From Raphanus sativus (taxonomy: Eukaryota > Streptophyta > Magnoliopsida > Brassicales > Brassicaceae), in contig NC_079517.1 of the NCBI RefSeq assembly GCF_000801105.2, forward strand, positions 22,825,579 to 22,889,578: a stretch of DNA of 64,000 bases. Direction: 5' to 3'. Of the stretch, positions 57,501 to 64,000 are shown in pieces (positions within the stretch are counted from its first letter, which is position 1; each line of letters opens with the position of its first letter). The position numbers and the translations under genes were made by a program. The notes beneath the pieces were generated by a model that saw nothing but the letters and a program-made list of their open reading frames with translations, made no database searches and was not told the origin of the DNA.

Positions 57501-58587
57501 GGCACCAAGACAATGGAACAAGTGTTTTGATCAGTTTGTGGTTAGTCACGGTTTTGTGAAAAGTGAATATGATCACTGTGTTTACATCAAGGAGGTAACC
57601 AAAGGTACATACATCTATTTGTTGCTATACGTGGATGATATGTTGGTTGCATCAAAGGATGCGGCAGAGATCAGGAAAGTGAAGCAGTTGCTGAGCAGCA
57701 GATTTGAGATGAAGGACTTGGGTCCAGCAAGACGGATTTTGGGAATGGATATTGAGAGAGATCGTGCAAAGGGGATTCTAACACTGTCTCAATCTGGTTA
57801 TATCAGGAAGATTCTCAAGGTATTCGACATGGATGAGTCAAAGAGTGTATCAACACCTGTTGGTGCACATTTCAAATTGTCAGCTGTAGTAGATGATGAA
57901 GCAGAGACTTGTATGGATGATATTCCATATGCTAATGCTATCGGAAGCATAATGTATGCTATGATAGGCACGAGGTGTGATCTGGCGTATGCGTTGGGGT
58001 TGGTTAGCAGGTTTATGAGTAAGCCTGGGATGGTTCATTGGACTGCGGTTAAGTGGGTATTGAGGTACCTGAAGGGAACACAAGATCTGAAACTGTGCTT
58101 CAGAAAGAATGAGGCGTTTAATGTTGAAGGTTTCTGTGATTCTGATTTTGCTTCGGATCTGGACAAGTGGAGGTCGATCTCAGGTTATGTTTTCAAGGCT
58201 GGTGGGAATACAATCAGCTGGAGATCGAGTCTACAAAGCGTAGTGGCTTTATCGACGACTGAAGCAGAGTATATGGCGCTTGTTGAAGCAGTCAAGGAAG
58301 GAATTTGGTTAAGGGGCTTAGCGGAGGAGCTTGGATTCAAGCAAGACACGGTGGTGATATCATGTGACTCTCAAAGTGCATTGTGTCTAGCCAAGAACAA
58401 TGTGTATCATGAGAGGACTAAGCACATCAGCAGAAAGATGCACTTCATCAGGGATATAATCGCTCAAGGTGATGTAAGTGTGAAGAAGATATGTACTTCT
58501 TGGAATCCTGCAGATATATTAACCAAGGTTGTTCCGGTTAAGAAGTTTGAGGAAGCGGTGGACTTCCTTGGTATGTCCGAACACTAA
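54586..58587 (+). CDS. Copia Gag-Pol polyprotein, intact
   Basis: 1,333 residues from ATG 54586 (the upstream GTG at 54574 is not a start) to a TAA at 58585. Domains in order: UBN2-type gag (about 1-220, NRIHLQHKFYTFKM); zinc knuckle CX2CX4HX4C at about residues 245-258; aspartic protease DSGCSYHM with Asp at 301; GAG-pre-integrase LWHRRLGHMS...CESC (about 432-475); integrase with Asp 495, Asp 559 and Glu 595 (spacing typical of DD35E); copia reverse transcriptase with YVDDML near 1015-1020; RNase H with GFCDSDFASD near 1183-1192 and STTEAEYMAL. No stop or shift is seen and all key residues are present, so it could make functional proteins. The host silences such elements, but the sequence cannot show its expression. 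Confidence 0.97.
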   Translation: MSTKVRIEVERFDGKGDFSLWKKRMLAHLSVLGLKDVLEESESPSVSARKKDEDEDVYKERLEKEEAERLERSEKAMNLIILNVGDHVLRKIELCTTAASTWSTLERLYLSKTLPNRIHLQHKFYTFKMVDTRSMDENIDDFLKIVSHLSSVNVTVSEEVQAILLLNSLPSRFNSLKETLKYGKDTLSLEEVTSAARSKDQDLKSSSASHDIGEGHYARGRTEKKDPVRNNKGKSRSISGSRITCWFCKKQGHTKRECYAYKKKYGRDEEEGEAAVVIDPDSDDDALSVGDKWHHDKWVIDSGCSYHMTCRRDWFHMFQELTSGQVLLGNDCAVGVQGIGTINIKAYGGSVKTLTNVRYIPELRRNLISTGTLDLLGFEHSGGHGKTRFYKHGKLALQGTLSGSLYLLDGETVSGEVNCSVKKKPSKDETVLWHRRLGHMSMKNLQILAQKGVIDKRRIGDLDFCESCVMGKQKRVSLSIGKHDTGEALKYVHADLWGSPSVTPSLSGKQYFLSIIDDYTRKVWIYFLATKGEAFSKFCEWKKLVENQVKKKVCCLRTDNGLEFCNTEFDSFCKQHGIKRHMTCAYTPQQNGVAERMNRTLMEKVRCFLVESGLEEKFWAEAVSTSAYVTNRSPSSAIDGNIPEELWLGKKPGYLHLRRFGSVVYVHADQGKLKARAKKGIFISYPVGVKGYKVWLLDEEKCVISRNVVFTEDKVYKDLDVCKKKADVTEELRNQTVLENTAGSASGPEVDTSGGAVEETVESAGDVGDKQGESLEGYQLARDRVRRRIVPPARYSDSDDVAAFALYVADDVCAEEPQDYHGAMNSEERKQWAEACGEEMTSLDKNQTWKLVRRPSKRKVIGCKWVFKLKPGIPGVEKPRFKARLVAKGYSQREGIDYQDVFSPVVKHVSIRFLLSITVNQDLELEQLDVKTVFLHGTLEEEIYMEQPEGFQVKGKEDHVCLLQKALYGLKQAPRQWNKCFDQFVVSHGFVKSEYDHCVYIKEVTKGTYIYLLLYVDDMLVASKDAAEIRKVKQLLSSRFEMKDLGPARRILGMDIERDRAKGILTLSQSGYIRKILKVFDMDESKSVSTPVGAHFKLSAVVDDEAETCMDDIPYANAIGSIMYAMIGTRCDLAYALGLVSRFMSKPGMVHWTAVKWVLRYLKGTQDLKLCFRKNEAFNVEGFCDSDFASDLDKWRSISGYVFKAGGNTISWRSSLQSVVALSTTEAEYMALVEAVKEGIWLRGLAEELGFKQDTVVISCDSQSALCLAKNNVYHERTKHISRKMHFIRDIIAQGDVSVKKICTSWNPADILTKVVPVKKFEEAVDFLGMSEH

Positions 58588-58658
58588 GGAGCATTCGGCA
58601 TCGCCTGGCAAAGCACGAGTTTGCTTAACCTAAGTAGTGGATCATGTTTGATGTCATC

Positions 58659-58669
58659 AAGGTGGAGTT
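58659..58669 (+). promoter_or_regulatory. Polypurine tract of the copia element
   Basis: AAGGTGGAGTT directly before the 3' LTR. Confidence 0.8.
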
Positions 58670-59299
58670 TGTTGGGATTCGAGACTAAGTCAGAGACTAC
58701 CTCAGAGACTATGTCAGCGAATACTTCAGGGACTTCGTCAGTCAAGATTTGGTGATGGAAATCAAACAAGATCGCATAACTTAAACCAAGACAAGGATGT
58801 CATATTAGGAAAAGGAAATATCACTTTATTGAAGGTGATATGTTCCTGGAAATATTACTTCTCATGGAGTTATGGAAGTTGCAAGTATTTTGGAATATTT
58901 CCTAATAGGTTTATGGAAAGGGGCGAATGCCCTAATCCAACTAGGTTAAATGTAATAAACTCCTACTATATAAGAGGAGCTCGTGTGCACTCTTCTCTCT
59001 AAGTCTTTGTAACGATCTGTGCAAGAAAGACCTAGCTTGGTTGTAAGCTTTGGTTGTGAGAGAGAGAGAGAGGTACTATATCTTGTACTTGAGATTATAG
59101 TGATTTGCCTCATTGCCAGGCCCCAGGGACGTAACCACATTTGGGTGAACCCTGGGATATCAAATTCTTGTGTCTATCTTCTATAATTCCGTGTTCTTCT
59201 TCTGTTCTCCATAGATCTACAAACTCATACTTTCTAACGTACTACGACAAGTGCATCAGAGAGTGCTTCAGCGAATTTGTGTGGTGAGTTTTCCCAACA
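58670..59299 (+). repeat. 3' LTR of the complete copia element
   Basis: 630 bp, near-identical to 53926-54553; the difference in length comes from an extra GA in a GAGAGAGA run. Confidence 0.95.
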
Positions 59300-59304
59300 G
59301 TGAA

Positions 59305-59869
59305 AATATCCCATTTTAAAGAAAAACTAAACTATAATCTGTCATTTCAAAGGGTGAGTATATTTTTTGTTTAAAGTTTATTTAAAGTTTTTAATTTTTA
59401 TATTTAGATTTTTGTATAATCATATTTGAATTTAATATTAATTTAATTTGATATAATAGTCATTTAAATAAATGAAATACATTATTGGACCAAACATTTA
59501 TCAGTGGACATGATTCTTTTTAATAGAATAGATGAGTATAGAATTCGTTAAAAGATAATAAAAATTGCTAGAAGGGTCTAATTTCTTTTTTGGGAATTTT
59601 CACTTCTAATTAAACTATTTTCAATAATAACCAAAATGTTATTATTCATCTCCAATTAGATATTAGAAAATAAATAAAAAGACCATTAAAAATACAAGAT
59701 TATTTTTTGAGAAAGTTTAACCCTTGCTTATCTATTAATTACTTGTTTAACTCTAATTTTATTTTAATTACTAGTTTATTTTTTATACCTAATTTACCAT
59801 TATTCTCTTTCTTAACAAAAAAAAAAAAATAATCATGAAAATGCCATCACTGAATTTTCGAAATATTTA
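59305..59869. other. AT-rich spacer, no gene seen
   Basis: AT-rich with only short frames. The last part (from about 59840) resembles sequence near the left end of the first MULE (ATGCCAT and TTTCGAAA blocks) and may already belong to the next element. Confidence 0.5.
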
Positions 59870-60630
59870 CAATTTTACCATCTACAGACTTAGTTTGTCT
59901 ATATGTAGGAGTCGCTTAGTGTTATGGGTCGCCGTAAGTTTTTAATTGTGTAAGTGGGTCTCTTTAGGTTTTTATTGGGTAGATAGGCCGCTAGTGACAG
60001 AGAAACAAATCGGTGCCCATTTTGGCCTTTTGACCCGCGTAGCTTAGGCGAGTGACCCACGAGACTTTGTCAAATGACCCACAACTAACGACCCACAGAC
60101 TTAGTGACCCTTGCCCGGCTCAGGTTTTCTCACGTGTGAGAACTAAGAAAGTTTTTTTTTAATTTTCTTTTGGCAACCGGTAAAAAAGGTCAAAGGTAAG
60201 AAATTGTCCTTTCCACCTTAACTTTTCCCGCCATTTACTGTCTTCTGATCTTTGTAGTAATTTTAATTAATTATTTTGTGTGTGTTCTTACTCGATAATG
60301 GTGAGATTAAGTTATTACCGGTGGACAAAAAAAGAAGTGACCCTAAGAGAAGATGATATTTTCATCCTCTGAGGCCGTCGATCTGCATCCACCGTACCTG
60401 AAAAGGATGGAAACAATCATCGGTGGTCGGAGCTTTGGGTCAAGTAGTGTTGCTAAAAGTAAAGAAATCAGTACCAACACCAGAGAAGGTACAGTGTTCG
60501 AGCTCAAAGCTTCATTATTTGTTTTTAAAAATGTGTGCTTCCTCTATTTAGCAAATGACCATAATGGGTACTTATTTTTGGATCGTAGGCCAGTGTAATT
60601 TTTGCATTGTGGTTATCTGGGAGGTGGATA

Positions 60631-61032
60631 ATGTTTGACAATGGAGTTTGGTATTTCAAGATAGATAATAATAGAATGGGTAGAGCTGTCGATTCCTCCA
60701 GACTTAGAGGTGCCGACGAGTTAAAAGTCAGTATTCTAGCTGCGTATGGGCTATCGGGAAGGGAAGTCTCAGCCGAAATGTCCTATTGGCTGAATGATGG
60801 AGAGAATGAAATGGTGGGCACAGGGGCTGCTCCCGTGGAGATGGCAACGGACAAAGATTTCAGGATTTTCAAGGCTCTTCACCGGGCAGACAAGTCTGTT
60901 AATCTCTTCGTAACATTCAGAGAGTGTGTTTCAGGAGAAATGATATTTCTAAGGTCCGAACGACTAATTGCGTCCCAAGTGAATGCATCAGTTGGACCTC
61001 CTGATGAAGACTTGTTTTTTTTATGCAAGTAG
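60631..61032 (+). CDS. MULE N-terminal region
   Basis: ATG 60631, open to a TAG at 61030. The protein (MFDNGVWYFKIDNNRMGRAV, then LSAEMSYWL-type and VNLFVTFRE segments) is the ubiquitin-fold/PB1-like start of plant MULE transposases. It is followed by fragmentary frames with Asp/Glu and Lys/Ser-rich content (61036-62028). These are either further exons or a frameshifted relic; I cannot decide between them. Confidence 0.6.
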   Translation: MFDNGVWYFKIDNNRMGRAVDSSRLRGADELKVSILAAYGLSGREVSAEMSYWLNDGENEMVGTGAAPVEMATDKDFRIFKALHRADKSVNLFVTFRECVSGEMIFLRSERLIASQVNASVGPPDEDLFFLCK

Positions 61033-62268
61033 AAGCAATTGAAGCATGCTACAAAGAAAAGTCTCAGTCTGGTGGCATGGTTGCAACGTCAAAAGATCAA
61101 GGTAGAAGCGGAGAACCTCTTGGCGAAGTGAGTGGGGCTAATACAGAGAGTTGCGAGAAAGAAAAGGGAAAAGCCTGTGGAGATGACATGCGAGTGGATA
61201 ATGCAGAAATAAGAGAGGAAATGTAGGAGAAGGCTGCTTAGTGAAAACGGCGTCAGATAATCTGCCTCAACAAATCTGTGTCCAACAAGATACAAGGACG
61301 TCATGTCCTGACAAGATGGCAGTGGACAGAGGAGCAAACAACAGGGAAGCTAACATTGTAGCATTCACTGGAGATATGGAGGTGGACGCAGGAGATAACA
61401 TGGAAGATGTTTCGGCAGAAGATGAAGGCGATGATGCCGATTACGACTACAATGGCTGGGATGATTATGTTTGTAACGATTGCGTGACGGACGACGACGA
61501 CGATTTGAAGAAGGCCTAGGCAAAGGAATAAGTGGTGGACACTCTGCTGGTAAAGGTATTCAGCGTTCCGGCCCTATTGGTGGCAGAGTGTGTGGTAAAT
61601 CGGCGTCGGGTAGGAATCAACGATCACGTGGAGGTGGATCTAAATCAAACAAAAACGATTCGAACCGGAGACGTTCAAATCCTTTTACCGATGGAGGAAG
61701 CGATTATATATCAACCTCCAGATCGTACACCGAAGTAACAGAGACAGATGAAGGCGTTGATGTTGTTCTTGTGACGCCCACTAAATCGAAAAACCAGCAC
61801 ACACGGGTGACTGGAGATAACGATGATGTTGATTTTGTTGACCCTCCTATACCACCGTCAACCGCATTTAATGGTGGAGAACCACACTCCAAAAACGTAG
61901 ATAATGTGAGTGTTACTCCTCCAGACATTGAGCCTTCGCAGAATCAAGGTACTGAACCAGTTGATAGCGGTGATGTATTTCTTCAAACTCCTTCCAATTC
62001 GAAAGAACACTCCCCCAAATCAAAATAACACGCAGAACCGGTAGATCGAAGATGAGGAAGATGTTGATCCTCTTGTCAACGCAACAAGACAAGTTCAGGG
62101 TGGAGAAGCATTCATGAAAGGGATACAAGTACCAGAAATTTATGGATATAATGATGTAGATGGTGTGTATAATGAAATGGATGGAAGGAGTTGCCAGCCT
62201 CTTGACATTGACTTCAGCAAGGAGGACGGTGACATATACGTCGGAAGAACGTTCAAAGACAAAGCGGA
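61033..62268 (+). pseudogene. MULE transposase linker region, fragmented
   Basis: Frames at 61023-61226, 61241-61519 and 61480-62028 carry acidic (DNMEDVSAEDEGDDADYDY) and basic/Ser-rich low-complexity protein. After the last of them another frame (to about 62275) codes VDPLVNATRQ, DIDFSKEDGDIYVGRTFKDK, the usual MULE entry to the DDE part. At least three frame changes and a stop (TAG near 62040) separate them, though introns could explain some. Confidence 0.6.
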
Positions 62269-63783
62269 GTGCAATTGACGTTGGCTATTTATGCAATTGC
62301 GAAGTTGTGCAGTTTTAAGCTGAGGCATTGTAAAACGCGTATCACGGCGAAATGCCACGAAAAGGAATGCACCTGGAGAGTATTGGCAGTTCAACTCGGT
62401 GATTCTCCAACTTATCTTGTTAAGAAGGCAATTCTTAACCATGTATGCGCAGCCGATGTTCGAGGTAGGTATAGAAGACATGGGACAGCCAAAGTGCTTG
62501 CAGCTCTGTTGCGCTCGAAATACGAGAGGCTCTACTCTGGACCGCGTGCTATGGAACTTCCAGATATATTGCGAATGGAATTCAACTATACATGCTCGTA
62601 CTGGAAAGCTTGGAAAACTAAGGAACTAGCCATTGCGTCTGCGCAAGGAACAGAGGAGATTTCTAACAAGATGCTACCACAGTACTTCCATGTACTGAAG
62701 CTTGCAAATCCTGGAACAATTACCGACATTAAAACGGAAATGGATAAAGAAGGAAAAATAAGGTTCAAGTATGCATTCATGTCCCTGAAAGCATGCATCG
62801 ATGGGTGGAAGCACCTGCGTAAGGTCCTAGTGGTGGACGGCACCCACATGTTTGGGAAGTACAAAGGTTGTTTGCTAAGTGCCAGCGGACAAGATGCTAA
62901 CAGCCGCGTATTCCTGATTGCTTTCGCAGTAGTGGAAAGCGAGAACACCGAATCTTGGTCATGGTTTTTCGAGAGGTTATCTACTATTGTTGAGGATGGT
63001 TGTGATTTAAGTATCATATCAGATAGATGCGCTGCCATTTTTGCAGCGAAAGAGAAATGGTACCCTCGTGCACACCATGGTATTTGTCTCGTACACCTTC
63101 AGAGGAACGTGCAGGAAAAGTACAAGGGGTTGCAACAGAAGGCTATGGTTGGGAGAGCAGGGGAAGCATTCAAAGTTTCAGACTTCAACGAGATAATGGA
63201 TCTCCTTAAACTCACGGATTGGAGATGCTGGGATTATTTGGAGAAAATCGATAAGAAGCTTTGGACACGTTCACATTTCGAAGGGGAGAGGTTCAACGTG
63301 ATGACTTCTAATGCTACTGAATCGTTGAATAACGCTCTTTTGCCGGTTCGTGATAGTCCTATAATGGCATTGCTAGAGTTTATTCGGCGGAAGCTGTGTA
63401 CATGGTATGTGAGCAGACGCGGGGAGATCAGTAAGATGAAGGGAAATGTTCCAGATAACATTGAGAAAATACTGGTTGAACAGCTTGTGCTGTCTACGGG
63501 CCTTCTAGTTTTGCCATGTTCCACTTGGGTATTCAAAGTTACACACAAGGCAACTGGATTCGGTGACACGGTTGATCTGGATAAACGAACTTGCACTTGC
63601 CTCGAGTTCCAAAAGCTTGGTTTGCAATGCCGACATGCCATTGCTGCTGCTTCTTTCCGTAATATGCAGTACATCTCGTTTGTTTGCAAACACCATGTCA
63701 AAGAAAATGGGCTGAAAAAGTTAGCGGTATCATACTTCCGGTTCCGGATCCAAAGGATGTTCAAGTGCCAGCAGAAATACTAA
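62269..63783 (+). pseudogene. MULE transposase, DDE and SWIM part
   Basis: Open for 504 codons. The reading begins at a GTG, because one base is missing near 62270 between the upstream frame and this one. The DDE core shows Asp in VVDGTHMFGKYKG, Asp in IISDRCAAIF and Glu in SNATESLNN, the order expected of Mutator transposases, with the Cys/His part HGICLVHLQRN between. The SWIM zinc finger reads CTCLEFQKLGLQCRH near residues 443-457. Near 63715 the frame moves out of the real one: the true C-terminus (PVPDPKDV, PPTTKRTKGRPGIKRK) continues in another frame to about 63890. Key residues are intact, so the breaks may be recent. Confidence 0.85.
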
Positions 63784-63907
63784 AGGTTGATCTTTATCCG
63801 CCAACAACGAAAAGAACAAAGGGAAGGCCCGGAATCAAACGTAAACTGTCAGCCGGAGAGGTTCCTGTAAGACTGCTAAGTTCACCTTTAGCTAATATCT
63901 CAGTTAC

Positions 63908-64000
63908 TGATATCACTCAAATTACCCTAAAAAGTGAATTACTCTCTCAAATAAGAGGTTCAGATGTAGTACTTAGGGATCGAATCCACAAGGACTCTAG
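63908..64000 (-). mobile_element. Athila-type LTR start, cut by the window end
   Basis: TGATATCACTCAAATTACCC and the following CTCTCAAATAAGAGGTTCAG and TAGTACTTAGGGATCG match the LTR at 51792 and the solo LTR at 18448. It interrupts the tail of the MULE. No primer site stands before it, so it is a solo LTR or the LTR end of an element that runs to the right of the window. Confidence 0.75.

Larger units (their letters stand above)
53926..59299 (+). mobile_element. Complete, young Ty1/copia element
   Basis: 5,374 bp with LTRs 53926-54553 and 58670-59299 (TGTTGGG...TCCCAACA), target duplication GTGAA at 53921-53925 and 59300-59304, an initiator tRNA-Met primer site (54557-54568), an intact Gag-Pol frame and a polypurine tract (58659-58669). 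By eye the LTRs differ by three substitutions and a 2-bp GA-run change, so insertion is very recent. All parts needed for movement seem present. Confidence 0.96.
59870..63907 (+). mobile_element. Second MULE, interrupted at its right side
   Basis: A MULE with N-terminal transposase sequence at 60631-62240 and the DDE/SWIM part at 62269-63783. A cluster of GGGTC and GACCC motifs, first in one and then in the other orientation (about 59930-60115), resembles a subterminal repeat that could form a hairpin. The right end is missing because an Athila-type LTR begins at 63908. Confidence 0.65.

Noticed and set aside
51792..63908. LTR pair bounding a 12-kb element
   Set aside because: No primer site lies before the right LTR and no polypurine tract lies after the left one; the two are better explained as separate solo insertions.
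1..64000. tRNA, rRNA or small RNA genes
   Set aside because: Looked for cloverleaf-type anchors and rRNA phrases; only primer-binding sites complementary to tRNA ends were seen, not tRNA genes.

Overview
The window is plant nuclear DNA from heterochromatin, almost certainly from the Brassicaceae and most likely Brassica or a close relative. Three things suggest this: a roughly 177-bp HindIII-bearing tandem satellite that resembles the Brassica centromeric CentBr/canrep family as I remember it; Athila-type Ty3/gypsy elements with a tRNA-Asp primer-binding site; and Mutator-like elements (MULEs), one of which carries a Ulp1-like protease. No active single-copy plant gene is certain. Nearly everything is mobile or satellite DNA, often nested.

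Layout. 1-3612: a decayed LTR element with no coding capacity; one LTR holds a 35-bp minisatellite. 4030-4803: a fragment of an Athila-type LTR. 4939-5038: a 100-N gap. 5039-14449: the left satellite array. 14450-29714: one composite Athila-type element inserted in the satellite (target duplication GGAAC on both sides). It holds a 5' LTR, a tRNA-Asp primer site, a broken gag, a protease split by a minus-strand solo LTR (duplication CCTAG), a reading frame rich in Ser-Ile-Asp, a nested 3.8-kb LTR element with a 716-codon frame on the minus strand (duplication GCAAC), a 563-codon second frame, a polypurine tract and an odd 3' end (LTR part, second gag copy, last 32 bp of an LTR). No reverse transcriptase or integrase remains in it. 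29715-29981: satellite again, then a second 100-N gap (29982-30081), after which the satellite continues in the opposite orientation to 38703. The right array is interrupted by a solo LTR (duplication TGTTC) and contains a higher-order repeat of about 2.27 kb.

38704-42992: a Ty1/copia element on the minus strand, cut off in its reverse transcriptase by the satellite and broken by frameshifts and a stop. 43000-45590: the only stretch that looks like ordinary genic DNA, with a TATA-like site next to the copia insertion and a plausible plant gene (44161-44709, minus) that lacks a visible start codon. 45590-50842: a decayed MULE with a transposase relic, many short palindromes and a Ulp1-like cysteine-protease relic on the other strand. 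51792-52950: an Athila-type LTR on the minus strand. 53926-59299: a complete, young Ty1/copia element with an intact 1,333-residue Gag-Pol and nearly identical LTRs (duplication GTGAA). About 59870-63907: a second MULE with a nearly complete transposase, cut at its 3' side by another Athila-type LTR that runs off the window.

Coordinates of LTRs and target duplications were read base by base. Family names are from recognition of motifs, not from a database search. Several open frames in the region begin at GTG or TTG in a six-frame reading; where I found a real ATG I give it.
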